Positions 26,163-35,100 of a stretch of DNA of 64,000 nt are shown here, piece after piece. The position numbers were made by a program, and so were the translations under genes. The stretch comes from Thermomonospora echinospora (GTDB lineage: Bacteria > Actinomycetota > Actinomycetes > Streptosporangiales > Streptosporangiaceae). Numbering within the stretch: position 1 is the stretch's first letter; every line of letters starts with the position of its first letter. The notes under the pieces are model-generated. The model did not search any database, was not told the DNA's origin, and worked only from the letters and a program-made list of their open reading frames with translations. The DNA is taken from NCBI RefSeq assembly GCF_900108175.1, contig NZ_FNVO01000004.1:1-64000 (forward strand), in the 5' to 3' direction.

Positions 26163-27143
26163 TCAGGGGCGGGCGTCGTTCCAGCCGGTGAGCTCGGCGG
26201 GCCGGTTGGTGATGATGGCGTCGACGCCAAGGGTGTCCAGGCGCTTCCACAGGGAGGGGGAGTCGGCCGTCCAGGGCATCACCGCGACACCGGCCTTGTG
26301 CAGGTCGGCGACGATGCGGGGCCTGGCCAGGAGGGCTCCGTGGCTCGGGTTGTAGGCGGTCAGGCGGAGGTTCTTGGTGACGCCCACCGGGTCGGCGTCC
26401 AGGCTGCTGCGCAGCAGGCCGAGGGGGAGTTCGGGGGCCAGCTCGCGGGCGTACCTGAGGACGGAGACCTCGAAGCTCTGGACGAACACCCGCCCGGTCA
26501 TGCGCTGGGCGCGGATCACCTTGACGATCCTGGCGACCTCGGCCCTGGTGTGCGGGCCCTTGATCTCCAGCAGCAGGCGGCCGCCCCGGGTGCGCAGGTC
26601 GGCCAGTTGCCCGGCCAGCGTGGGCACCTTCGCGCCGCGGTAGTGCGGGGCGAACCAGGACCCGGCGTCCAGCTTTCTGAGCTGGGCGGAGGTGAGAGCG
26701 CGGACGGGGCCGGCGCCGTTGGTGGTGCGGTCCACGGTCCGGTCGTGCATGACGAAGGGCACCCCGTCCTTGCTGGGCTGCACGTCGGTCTCGATGAGGT
26801 CGGCGCCCGCGCGGCGGGCGACCTCCTGCGCGACGAGCGTGTTCTCCGGCGCGGCCGAGGACGCCCCACGGTGGGCGACCACGGCGACCGGGCCGCCGCG
26901 CGGACGCAGATACCTGTTCGCGGCCGGCTTGGTGATCTTCACAGGGGTGAGGGGGACCGTGGCGCCGCCGATGACGAGGGCCCGGACCCCGCCGGAGCCG
27001 GCCGCGTCCCCGCCCACCGGCGTGGCGGCCGACACGGGGACGGCGAGGGACATCGTGCCCGCCGCGATGACCACCGTGCCGAGCGCCACCGCCGACCGGC
27101 CCCTGGTACGCCGCGGTGGACGCGGCAGAAGGCTGATGCTCAT
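26163..27143 (-). CDS. secreted glycerophosphodiester phosphodiesterase
   Basis: A 326-residue GDPD-family enzyme. The ATG at 27143 directly precedes an arginine-rich signal peptide (MSISLLPRPPRRTRGRSAVA, then VVIAAGTMSLAVPVSA); longer starts are unsupported. Catalytic residues: HRGASSAAPENT, ETDVQPSKDGVPFVMHD and LLLEIKGP, with Glu/Asp metal ligands in ETD and the second His in MHD. It hydrolyses glycerophosphodiesters to glycerol-3-phosphate and an alcohol, outside the membrane. The RR near the signal start could indicate Tat export, but no full twin-arginine motif is present. Confidence 0.92.
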   Translation of the reverse strand: MSISLLPRPPRRTRGRSAVALGTVVIAAGTMSLAVPVSAATPVGGDAAGSGGVRALVIGGATVPLTPVKITKPAANRYLRPRGGPVAVVAHRGASSAAPENTLVAQEVARRAGADLIETDVQPSKDGVPFVMHDRTVDRTTNGAGPVRALTSAQLRKLDAGSWFAPHYRGAKVPTLAGQLADLRTRGGRLLLEIKGPHTRAEVARIVKVIRAQRMTGRVFVQSFEVSVLRYARELAPELPLGLLRSSLDADPVGVTKNLRLTAYNPSHGALLARPRIVADLHKAGVAVMPWTADSPSLWKRLDTLGVDAIITNRPAELTGWNDARP

Positions 27144-27324
27144 AAGCGCGGACGGTAAATTTCGGAACGAAACGCCCATCGGACGCGCAGTGAGCCCCAT
27201 GGAAATATCGGGTGTTCGGGCAGTGACCGTCCGTCGCCGCACCCGGGCCGACCCGCTCGGCCGTGGCTGTCGTACCCAGCCCCTATGATTCTGGCTCGCC
27301 TGTTACTGCGACGAAGGGGAGCAC

Positions 27325-27783
27325 ATGGCCACCAAGGTCGTCATGGTCGACGACATCGATGGGTACGACGGAGAGGACGTCGCCAAGCGGGACTTCGAGG
27401 TGGCCGGTACCCAGTTCACCATCGATCTGGGAGACGCCAACCACAAGAGGCTCACCGAGACGCTGGAAATCCTCGCCCCGTACCTGGAAAAGGCGGTCGT
27501 CGTCAAGGCCGCGGGCCGCTCCCGCAAGAGCAACGCCGACGTCACCCCCCGGCTGCGGGGTTACACCAACACCGACGTCCGCGAGTGGGCCAAGCGCGAG
27601 GGCGTCGAGGTCAGCGTACGCGGCAAGATCGCCGACGAGGTCTACGAGCAGTTCATCGCGGCCCACCCGGACGCCCGCCCTGGAACGGACCCGCAGAGCG
27701 GCCCGCAGCTCCAGGACGAGCCGCGGACTCAGGACGGGTCGCAGCCCCAGGACGAGCCGGAGCCGCAGGACATGCGTTCCTGA
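27325..27783 (+). CDS. lsr2: Lsr2 nucleoid-associated protein
   Basis: A 152-residue Lsr2 protein, the actinobacterial H-NS analogue that silences AT-rich and acquired DNA. The N-terminal dimerisation domain has KVVMVDDIDGYDGEDVAKRDF and DLGDANHKRLTETLEILAPYL; the DNA-binding domain has TNTDVREWAKREGVEVSVRGKIADEVYEQF. The AT-hook-like RGR of typical Lsr2 reads RGK here. A C-terminal tail of about 35 residues is added, made of repeated QDEP/QPQD acidic-glutamine units, absent from mycobacterial Lsr2. Confidence 0.93.
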   Translation: MATKVVMVDDIDGYDGEDVAKRDFEVAGTQFTIDLGDANHKRLTETLEILAPYLEKAVVVKAAGRSRKSNADVTPRLRGYTNTDVREWAKREGVEVSVRGKIADEVYEQFIAAHPDARPGTDPQSGPQLQDEPRTQDGSQPQDEPEPQDMRS

Positions 27784-27959
27784 CCACGGCGTTCTCCGCG
27801 CTGCCGGGCACCACCGGCCGGTGGGCGTGCGCAGCTTCATGATGCCGAGGGCGGCGGTGGCCGTACCGTTGCGGCGGCCGAAGACCGGTGATTTACGCGA
27901 TGCCGGTCATCGGCCTTCTTGCCACGATGCGGGCACCGCTTTCCTCCATGGAGGTGCCG

Positions 27960-29549
27960 ATGTCTGGTTTGCCGACGGGTTTCCCGGCGAGGGCTCGTTC
28001 GCCGCTGTCATGGATGCGGCGGGGGGTGGTGTCGGCCGTTCTGCTGTTGTCGGCCGGCGGCCTGGCCGCCCCCGTGGCCGCGGAGGAGGGACCGACCGTC
28101 GCGACCCGGTACGGACAGGTCCGGGGAACGGCCGCGGAGACCGCCAACTCCTACCTCGGCATCCCGTACGCCGCGCCGCCGGTCGGGTCGCTGCGCTGGA
28201 AGCCGCCCTCCCCGCCCGCGCGCTGGCCGGGCGTCCGGGACGCGTCCACGCCGGGCAACCCCTGCATGCAGCGCGCCGAGCCCACGCCTTGGGGCAACCT
28301 GGCGGGGCCGGGTACGCCCAGTGAGGACTGCCTCTACCTGAACGTCTACACGCCCGCGAAACGGTCCGTGTCCAAGCGGCCGGTGATGGTCTGGATCCAC
28401 GGCGGTGGCTTCACCATCGGCTCGGGGACCTTCTACGACGGCCGTGCCCTGGCGGCCAAGGGCGATGTGGTCGTCGTCAACTTCAACTACCGGCTCGGCG
28501 CCTTCGGCTACTTCGCCCACCCGGGGCTGGCGCAGGAGTCCGCCCAGGGGCTGGCCGGCAATTACGGGCTGCTCGACCAGCAGGCCGCCCTGCGCTGGGT
28601 GAAGGAGAACATCGCGGCGTTCGGCGGCGACCCCGGCAACGTGACGATCTTCGGCGAGTCGGCCGGGGGCGGCAGCGTCTGCCAGAACCTGATCTCGCCC
28701 CGCGCCGCCGGGCTGTTCGACCGGGCGATCGCCCAGTCGGGCTGCGGATTCCCGATGCCCACCCAGGAGGCCCAGCAGTCGAGCGGCTCGGCCTGGGCGA
28801 CCTCGGCCCTGGGCTGCTCCGACGTGGCCTGCCTGCGCGGCAGGTCCGCCGACCAGGTGCTGGCCGCCTCGCTGAGCCCGGCCGCGCGCTGGACGCCGGT
28901 CGTCGACGGCAGGGTGGTGCCGCTGCAGGTGGCGCAGGCGCTCGGCACCGGACGGTTCCACCGGGTCCCGGTCATCCAGGGCACCACTGCCGACGAGGGG
29001 CGGCTGACCGTGGCGTCCACCTATGACCTGGCCGGAAGGCGGCTCACGGCGGAGGGCTACCCGGTGGCGGTCCGCCAGGCCTACGGCGACCGGGCCGAGG
29101 CGATCTTGGCCCGCTACCCGCTGTCGGACTACGGCACGCCCGCGGAGGCGCTGGGCGCGATCTTCACCGACTCCCAGTTCTCCTGCCTGTCGCACCAGAC
29201 GACACGCCTGATGGCCGAGCACACCCGGGCCTACCAGTACGAGTTCGCCGACCGGCACGCCATGGACTACCTGAACCTGCCGGTCAGCTTCCCGATCGGC
29301 GCCCCGCACGGCTCGGAGATCCGCTACATCTTCGGCAACGTCTCGGGCACCCCCGCCCAGAACGCCCTGTCGGACCAGATGCTCGGCTACTGGACGAACT
29401 TCGCCCGGACCGGTCTCCCGTACGCGGGGAACGCCCCGCACTGGAGCGTCTTCCCCAAGGTGCAGGTGCTGGCGCCCGGCGCGATCGCCCCGAGCACCAC
29501 CTTCCCGCAGGACCACAAGTGCGACCTGTGGATCCCGCCCTCGTCCTGA
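27960..29549 (+). CDS. secreted type-B carboxylesterase
   Basis: A 529-residue carboxylesterase/lipase. The ATG at 27960 follows GGAGGTG; a signal peptide (WMRRGVVSAVLLLSAGGLAAPVAA) ends near residue 44. The nucleophile is Ser234 in FGESAGGGS, the oxyanion hole is HGGGF, the acid is in GTTADEGRL and the catalytic His in GAPHGSEIRYIFG. Several cysteine pairs (NPCMQ/SEDCLY, QSGCGF/LGCSDVACLRG) fit an extracytoplasmic enzyme. Length and order match cholinesterase-like bacterial esterases such as p-nitrobenzyl esterase. Confidence 0.93.
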   Translation: MSGLPTGFPARARSPLSWMRRGVVSAVLLLSAGGLAAPVAAEEGPTVATRYGQVRGTAAETANSYLGIPYAAPPVGSLRWKPPSPPARWPGVRDASTPGNPCMQRAEPTPWGNLAGPGTPSEDCLYLNVYTPAKRSVSKRPVMVWIHGGGFTIGSGTFYDGRALAAKGDVVVVNFNYRLGAFGYFAHPGLAQESAQGLAGNYGLLDQQAALRWVKENIAAFGGDPGNVTIFGESAGGGSVCQNLISPRAAGLFDRAIAQSGCGFPMPTQEAQQSSGSAWATSALGCSDVACLRGRSADQVLAASLSPAARWTPVVDGRVVPLQVAQALGTGRFHRVPVIQGTTADEGRLTVASTYDLAGRRLTAEGYPVAVRQAYGDRAEAILARYPLSDYGTPAEALGAIFTDSQFSCLSHQTTRLMAEHTRAYQYEFADRHAMDYLNLPVSFPIGAPHGSEIRYIFGNVSGTPAQNALSDQMLGYWTNFARTGLPYAGNAPHWSVFPKVQVLAPGAIAPSTTFPQDHKCDLWIPPSS

Positions 29550-29564
29550 CCACCTGAACCCGAC

Positions 29565-29600
29565 GTGCGTCCGGCCCGGAGCAGACCGGGCCGGACGCAC
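29565..29600. terminator. strong hairpin terminator after carboxylesterase
   Basis: A perfect 15-bp stem: GTGCGTCCGGCCCGG at 29565-29579 and CCGGGCCGGACGCAC at 29586-29600, with the six-base loop AGCAGA. It starts 16 bases after the stop codon. No T-run follows, as is usual for actinomycete terminators. Confidence 0.8.
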
Positions 29601-29639
29601 GCCGCCGAGGACGTGCCCGCCCTCGGACGTGACGGCCCG

Positions 29640-29819
29640 TCAGTGACAGGTGAACGTCTTGACCAGGCCGCTGCTCAGGTCGCAGGTCTTGCCCCGTACG
29701 GTCCCGTTCGTCTGGTGGAAGGTGAGCTCCCAGGTGCCGTTGTCATCGCGGAGCACCGCGTAGCCGTACACCCCTGCGCCGGTGGCGGTCTCCTGGGTGA
29801 TCGACTGGTGGGCGCCGCA
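29640..29819 (-). pseudogene. remnant of a small secreted protein
   Basis: On the complementary strand a frame ending at 29640 reads like the C-terminus of an exported protein with four cysteines and beta strands (GVYGYAVLRDDNGTWELTF, TVRGKTCDLSSGLVKTFTCH). It has no start codon or signal peptide in frame. A signal-like stretch (FIATGAALSAAAGITIA) lies upstream in another frame near 29930-29980, so one frameshift would rejoin them. Called a decayed gene; family not recognised. Confidence 0.4.
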
Positions 29820-30068
29820 CGACGGACGCCGATGGGAACGGGCGGCCGGAGGGTTCTCCTTTTCGCCCCGGGATCGTTCTCAGGTGATTTCGATCCCCGA
29901 TTTCGTGCCACCGGATCGGGTGCGATCGTAATGCCCGCCGCGGCCGACAGAGCCGCACCCGTGGCAATGAAACGACAAAACGCGCAGGACGAGACGGGCG
30001 CATCGCGAAAGACCGGCGTTCCGGATCGGTGGTCGTTGCCGGGAGCGTCCGCTTCTAGGCTGGGACGC

Positions 30069-30689
30069 ATGGCGAAGTACTTCGATGTGCATCCGGACAA
30101 CCCGCAGCCGCGGGCGCTCCGTCAGACGGTGGACCTGCTGCGCGCGGACGGGCTGATCGCGTACCCGACGGACTCGTGCTTCGCGCTCGGCTGCCGGCTG
30201 GGCAACAGGGAGGGCATCGACCGGATCAAGGAGATCCGCCACCTCGACGACCGCCACCACTTCACCCTGGTGTGCAAGGACTTCGCGCAGCTCGGCCAGT
30301 TCGTCCAGATCAGCAACGCGCTGTTCCGCTCGATCAAGGCGGCGACCCCCGGCGGCTACACGTTCATCCTGCCGGCGACGAAGGAGGTGCCGCGCCGGCT
30401 GCTGCACCCCAAGAAGAAGACCGTGGGCGTGCGGATCCCCGATCATGTGGTCGTGCAGGCGCTGCTGGCCGAACTCGGCGAGCCGCTGCTGTCGAGCACC
30501 CTGCTGCTGCCCGGCGAGACGGAGCCCCTGACCCAGGGCTGGGAGATCAAGGAAAGGCTCGACCACGTGGTGGACGCCGTGCTCGACTCCGGCGAGTGCG
30601 GCGCCGTGCCCACCACGGTCGTCGACTTCTCCCAGGGGGAGGCCGAGATCCTCCGCCGGGGCACCGGAGACCCGTCCCTCTTCGAATGA
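30069..30689 (+). CDS. Sua5/YciO/YrdC-family protein
   Basis: A 206-residue YrdC-fold protein starting at the ATG at 30069. Landmarks: LLRADGLIAYPTDSCFALGC, RIKEIRHLDDRHHFTLVCKD, PGGYTFILPATKEVPRRLLHPKKKTVGVRIP and EPLLSSTLLLPGE. The wording (TDSCFALGC, KKKTVGVRIPDH) is closer to YciO than to TsaC/Sua5, the threonylcarbamoyl-AMP synthases of tRNA t6A, so RNA-binding but not necessarily t6A synthesis can be assumed. Single-gene unit closed by a hairpin. Confidence 0.9.
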   Translation: MAKYFDVHPDNPQPRALRQTVDLLRADGLIAYPTDSCFALGCRLGNREGIDRIKEIRHLDDRHHFTLVCKDFAQLGQFVQISNALFRSIKAATPGGYTFILPATKEVPRRLLHPKKKTVGVRIPDHVVVQALLAELGEPLLSSTLLLPGETEPLTQGWEIKERLDHVVDAVLDSGECGAVPTTVVDFSQGEAEILRRGTGDPSLFE

Positions 30690-30708
30690 CGCGCTCCCCG
30701 GCCTTCGG

Positions 30709-30744
30709 CCCGCCTCGCCCGGCCTGAAGGTCGGACGAGGCGGG
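30709..30744. terminator. hairpin terminator after the YciO-like gene
   Basis: An imperfect 16-bp stem with a four-base loop: CCCGCCTCGCCCGGCC (30709-30724), TGAA, GGTCGGACGAGGCGGG (30729-30744), two mismatched positions. It begins 20 bases after the stop codon. Confidence 0.75.
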
Positions 30745-30836
30745 CTTGGGGCCGATCCCCTCAACTCACTGGGCAGAATCTGCGCATTCCGATATTCTGC
30801 AACGTTCTGCGTAACTTCCAGGGGTGCTGAGGGGAC

Positions 30837-33800
30837 ATGGCGGAGCCCATCGACGAACTGGCGAAACGGTCACGTAATTTCGGCTTCCTGCTGCGCCACG
30901 AGCCGCTGCTGGTGATGGACGGGGCCGCTGCCGAGTCGTATCTGTACAGCGATCCGGACGCGGCCCTGGCCAAGGCCCGCAGGTTCACCGAGACGCTGGC
31001 GAAAATGCTGGTCAAGCGCACGCAGACGCGGGTGCGCGGCACCACTCAGGACGCCCGGATCGCAGCGCTCACCGATGCGGGGGTGCTGGTCCCCAGCATC
31101 CGCCAGGCATTCGACCATGTCCGTATTTCGGGTAATCGGGCCGTCCATTCTCACTGGGGCGATGTGCGGGCGGCCCTGTCGTGCGTGCGTACGTGTTTCG
31201 AGCTGGGGGTCTGGTTCCACCGGGCGGTGACCGGCGAGGGCGCCCCACAGGGGTTCGTCCCGCCGCCCGACCCGGCCGCACGGGCCTCGGAGACGTCCGC
31301 CGAACGCGCCGAACTGGAGGAGCTGCGCCGGGAGCTGACCCGCCACCGCGAGCGGCTGACCGAGGTGATGGTGCACCGGGACGGCCAGCTCTCCAGGCTG
31401 GAGGCCGAGGCCCGCGCCCGCCGCCAGGCAGAGCAGGAGCTGGTCCGGGTGCAGACCGCCCGGGACGAACTGCGCGCCTTGGTGGAGCAGACCGACCGGA
31501 GGCTCAAGGAGGCCCAGGCGCGGTTCGCGGCGGAGCTGGAACGCGCCCAGAAGGTGAAGCCCGCTCACCGGGACGCCTTCATCGCGCGTGCCCAGCGGGC
31601 GGCCGGTGAGCCGCTGACCGAGGCCGAGGTCCGCACGCGGGTGGACGAGATGCTGCGGCTGGCCGGCTGGGCCGTCCAGGACGCCGATGCCGTCAATCTG
31701 TTCGCCGCCGACGGCGTGGCCGTCCGCGAGGTCGCAACGGCCGACGGTGTGGCCGACTACCTGCTGTACGTGGACCAGAAGCTGGTCGGGGTGATCGAGG
31801 CCAAGCGGGAGGGCACGATCCTGTCCCCGGTGGAGGCCCAGTCGGCCCGCTACGCCGACTCCCTGACCGCCTCCCAGCAGTTCGCCGCCTGGCGGATCCC
31901 GCTGCCGTTCCGGTACGAGACCACGGCGGTCGAGACGCACTTCACCAACACCCTCGACCCGGCCCCGCGCGCCCGCCGGGTGTTCTCCTTCCACCAGCCG
32001 CGGACCCTGTCCCGCTGGATGCGGGACGCGGACGGCGAGCCCGACGCCCCCACCCTGCGCGCTCGGCTGCGGGGGCTGCCGCCGCTGGACACCAGGGGCC
32101 TGCGCGCCGCCCAGGTCCGCGCCATCACCGGGCTGGAGACCTCGCTGGCCCGCGACGAGCCGCGCGGGCTGATCCAGATGGCCACCGGGGCGGGCAAGAC
32201 CTACATGGCGGTCACCCAGATCTACCGGCTGCTGAGGTACGCCAAGGCGCGGCGGGTGCTGTTCCTGGTGGACCGCAACAACCTGGGCAAGCAGGCGTAC
32301 ACCGAGTTCGACAACTTCGTCACCCCCGACGACGGCCGCAAGTTCACCGACCTGTACAACGTCGAACGCCTCGGCGCCGCCGCGATGAAGGACTCGACCA
32401 AGGTCGTGATCTCCACCGTGCAGCGCCTGCACGCCAGGTTGCGTGGCGAGCCGGTGGACCCGGACGTCGAGGACGAGGCGTTCGACTCCTACGCCACCAG
32501 CGACGTGGTCGAGGTGGACTACAGCGCCGACCTACCGCCGGAGACGTTCGACCTGATCATCGTGGACGAGTGCCACCGCTCGATCTACGGGGTGTGGCGA
32601 CAGGTGCTGGAGTACTTCGACGCCTACCTGGTGGGGCTGACCGCCACCCCGGTCAAGCAGACGTTCGGGTTCTTCCACCAGAACCTGGTCAGCGAGTACA
32701 CCTACCGCGAGTCGGTGGCCGACGCGGTCAACGTCGACTTCGACGTCTACCGCATCCGCACCGAGCACGCCGAAAGCGGCGCCACCATCGACCGCGGCAC
32801 CATCGTGCCGATCATGAGCCGGCCCACCCGCCGCAAGCGGTACGAGGAACTGGACGACGACCTGACCTGGACCGGCTCCCAGCTCGGCCGCAAGGTGATC
32901 AGCACCGGCCAGCTCCGGCTGGTGCTGCAGACCTTCCGCGACCGGCTGTTCACCGAGATCTTCCCCGGCCGGACCTATGTGCCCAAGACGCTGATCTTCG
33001 CCGTGGACGACAACCACGCCCAGGAGATCGTCGAGATGACCCGGACGGTGTTCGGCAAGGGCAACGACTTCTGCCAGAAGATCACCTACAAGGCCGCCGA
33101 TCCGGACGCCCTGATCGCCGCCTTCCGCAACTCTCCGGACCTGCGGATCGCCGTCACCGTCAACATGATCGCCACCGGTACCGACATCCGCCCGCTGGAG
33201 TGCGTGTTCTTCCTCAACGAGGTCAAGAGCTGGGCGTTGTTCGAGCAGATGAAGGGCAGGGGGGCCCGTACCGTTGACCCGGCCGAGCTCAGGCAGGTCA
33301 CCCCGGACACCGACGCCAAGACCCGCTTCGTCCTCGTCGACGCCGTCGGCGTCACCGACTCGCCCCGGGTGGACGCCACCCCGCTCGTCCAGCACAGTGA
33401 CCGGCAGGTCAGCCTGGAGGCCCTCCTCAACAAGGCCGGCAACCTGACCATCAGCCCCGACGAGGCGTCCACCCTCGCCGGCCGCCTCGCCCGCCTCAAC
33501 AAGCAGATCACCCCGGACGAGCGCGCCGAACTGGAGAACCTGGCCGGCCGCCCGCTCGCCGAGGTGATCGCCTCGGTGTCGAGTTGCGCCGATCCCGACG
33601 CCCTCCAGAAGGCCCACGAGGCCGGCGGCAAGAACGCCGTGCACGATCTGGTGGTGCGGGCCGTCCGCCCCCTGGCCGAAAACCGCGAGCTCAGGCGGCG
33701 CCTGCTGGAGATCCGCCGCGCCCACGACGTCTACTGGGACGAGGTCAACCCCGACACCCTCATCGAGGCCGCCGCCCAGGACCCGAAGCTGCGCGCCCAG

Positions 33801-34343
33801 GAGGTCGTCACGTCCTGGCGGGCCTACCTGGACGAACACCGCGATGAGATCACCACCATCGAGGTCGCCTACCGCAGCGGCGAGTCGGGCCGCACCGCCT
33901 ACGCGAAGCTCAAGGAACTGGCCGCCCGTATCGCCCGTCCCCCGCACGAGTGGACGCCCGCGGAGCTGTGGAAGGCGTATGAACGCCTCGGCTTGGCCGC
34001 CGACAAGTCCGGTACGGGGCACGGCCCGATCGACCTGATCGGCCTCATCCGTTTCGAGCTGGGCCTGGACTCCCAGCCCACACCGCACCGCGCCGTCGTG
34101 GAGGAACGTTACGCCGCCTGGCTCGCCAGACAGCGGCAGGCCGGGGTCGTCTTCACCGCCGACCAGCGGTGGTGGCTGGACCACATCCGCGACGTGGTCA
34201 TCACCCACGCCGCCATCGACCACACCGAACTCGACAAGCCCCCCTTCACCGACCGCGGCGGCATCGACGGCTTCCTGCACGCCTTCGGCGACGCCGACGC
34301 CGAAACCCTCCTGTCCGACCTCAACCGGAACCTCACCGCCTGA
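30837..34343 (+). CDS. hsdR: type I restriction enzyme R subunit
   Basis: An 1168-residue HsdR of the EcoEI/EcoKI type. An N-terminal helical domain (about 1-130, DUF4145-like) precedes a coiled coil rich in Glu/Arg (about 155-245). The nuclease core is at about 300-325, with D307 in ADYLL and E321-A-K323 in GVIEAKREG. The helicase has the P-loop QMATGAGKTYMA (about 446), DECH (about 577) and GLTATP (about 601), then the C-terminal HsdM/S-docking region. It translocates and cuts DNA with HsdM and HsdS. Those partners lie about 9 kb downstream, next to remains of another hsdR. Confidence 0.96.
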   Translation: MAEPIDELAKRSRNFGFLLRHEPLLVMDGAAAESYLYSDPDAALAKARRFTETLAKMLVKRTQTRVRGTTQDARIAALTDAGVLVPSIRQAFDHVRISGNRAVHSHWGDVRAALSCVRTCFELGVWFHRAVTGEGAPQGFVPPPDPAARASETSAERAELEELRRELTRHRERLTEVMVHRDGQLSRLEAEARARRQAEQELVRVQTARDELRALVEQTDRRLKEAQARFAAELERAQKVKPAHRDAFIARAQRAAGEPLTEAEVRTRVDEMLRLAGWAVQDADAVNLFAADGVAVREVATADGVADYLLYVDQKLVGVIEAKREGTILSPVEAQSARYADSLTASQQFAAWRIPLPFRYETTAVETHFTNTLDPAPRARRVFSFHQPRTLSRWMRDADGEPDAPTLRARLRGLPPLDTRGLRAAQVRAITGLETSLARDEPRGLIQMATGAGKTYMAVTQIYRLLRYAKARRVLFLVDRNNLGKQAYTEFDNFVTPDDGRKFTDLYNVERLGAAAMKDSTKVVISTVQRLHARLRGEPVDPDVEDEAFDSYATSDVVEVDYSADLPPETFDLIIVDECHRSIYGVWRQVLEYFDAYLVGLTATPVKQTFGFFHQNLVSEYTYRESVADAVNVDFDVYRIRTEHAESGATIDRGTIVPIMSRPTRRKRYEELDDDLTWTGSQLGRKVISTGQLRLVLQTFRDRLFTEIFPGRTYVPKTLIFAVDDNHAQEIVEMTRTVFGKGNDFCQKITYKAADPDALIAAFRNSPDLRIAVTVNMIATGTDIRPLECVFFLNEVKSWALFEQMKGRGARTVDPAELRQVTPDTDAKTRFVLVDAVGVTDSPRVDATPLVQHSDRQVSLEALLNKAGNLTISPDEASTLAGRLARLNKQITPDERAELENLAGRPLAEVIASVSSCADPDALQKAHEAGGKNAVHDLVVRAVRPLAENRELRRRLLEIRRAHDVYWDEVNPDTLIEAAAQDPKLRAQEVVTSWRAYLDEHRDEITTIEVAYRSGESGRTAYAKLKELAARIARPPHEWTPAELWKAYERLGLAADKSGTGHGPIDLIGLIRFELGLDSQPTPHRAVVEERYAAWLARQRQAGVVFTADQRWWLDHIRDVVITHAAIDHTELDKPPFTDRGGIDGFLHAFGDADAETLLSDLNRNLTA

Positions 34344-34365
34344 CCGGTACCGGCCGTCCCCGGCA

Positions 34366-34418
34366 GATTGTCAGGGTGTCCCTGACGCCCTAGTGTGTCA
34401 GGGAAATCCTGACAATCT
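34366..34418. promoter_or_regulatory. nested palindromic operator before the zinc-finger gene
   Basis: Two 17-base palindromes of the form GTCAGG-N5-CCTGAC lie 27 bases apart: GTCAGGGTGTCCCTGAC (34370-34386) and GTCAGGGAAATCCTGAC (34397-34413). An outer 11-base inverted repeat joins them (AGATTGTCAGG at 34366, CCTGACAATCT at 34408). The block ends 11 bases before the ATG at 34430, so a bound protein would block transcription or translation of that gene. Confidence 0.75.
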
Positions 34419-34429
34419 GGGAGTACGTC

Positions 34430-34801
34430 ATGACGTCACCCGACACCCTGACCGAGCTCATCCGGTGCTCCTTCTGCGGCAAGCCGGACACCGAGGTCGC
34501 CAAGCTGGTCGCCGGCGCTGGAGTGCACATCTGCGACGAGTGCGTGGCCCTGGCCGCGTCGATCATCGAGGGCAGCCCCGCCAAGCCGGCCGGACCGCGC
34601 GCCCCCGTCTGGCAGGCGCTGACCGACGAGGAGATGCTGAGCCACATCCCGCGCGTCGCCGCGCACATCGACCAGGCCGAGGCCGACCTGCGCTCGTGGG
34701 TGCTGGAGCTGCGCCGCCGCGGCGTCACCTGGAGCAGGATCGGCGCCGCACTCGGGATCACCCGCCAGTCCGCCTGGGAACGCTTCTCCGGTGAGGAGTG
34801 A
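34430..34801 (+). CDS. stand-alone ClpX-type zinc-finger protein with HTH-like C-terminus
   Basis: A 123-residue protein. Residues 10-45 are a C4 zinc-binding domain as found at the N-terminus of ClpX ([19 protein letters not shown], then ICDECVALA). There is no AAA+ domain. The C-terminal part ([33 protein letters not shown]) looks like a helix-turn-helix. This domain pair occurs in small actinobacterial proteins. With the double palindrome directly upstream, autoregulation is plausible. It sits 87 bases after hsdR. Confidence 0.82.
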   Translation: MTSPDTLTELIRCSFCGKPDTEVAKLVAGAGVHICDECVALAASIIEGSPAKPAGPRAPVWQALTDEEMLSHIPRVAAHIDQAEADLRSWVLELRRRGVTWSRIGAALGITRQSAWERFSGEE

Positions 34802-35100
34802 CCCGCACCGAATCCCGACGGAGGCCGTCCGCCGTGCTGATGACAGGCACCGGCATGGCCGTGTTCGTGCTCGCCTGCGCCTGGTTACTGGTCACCGGTC
34901 ACACCGGGATCGCGCCGTCCGCCGACCCGACCCCGGCGCCGCCCCCGCCTCCCTGTAGGCGGCGGTGCCGCCCCCGCTCGCCACCACCGCCCTGGCCCGC
35001 CTTGAGGTTCAGGCTCCGCTTCCGGTGTCGGTTCGTACCCGCGAGGCGATCCAGGCCATGGCGAGCAGCAGCACGGCCAGCACGGCCCAGTAGGCCGTGA
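34798..35100 (+). CDS. possible small single-TM protein, doubtful 3' half
   Basis: A GTG overlapping the zinc-finger gene stop (GTGA) opens a frame with one membrane helix ([21 protein letters not shown]) near residues 14-34, then a Pro-rich tail. The last third overlaps the convergent membrane gene by 92 bases and is only Arg/Pro-rich shadow sequence. Either a short protein with a decayed end or no gene at all. Confidence 0.3.
   Translation: MTRTESRRRPSAVLMTGTGMAVFVLACAWLLVTGHTGIAPSADPTPAPPPPPCRRRCRPRSPPPPWPALRFRLRFRCRFVPARRSRPWRAAARPARPSRP

Noticed and set aside
32532-34280. 582-codon minus-strand frame
   Set aside because: Antisense to hsdR; Gly/Val/Asp-rich shadow.
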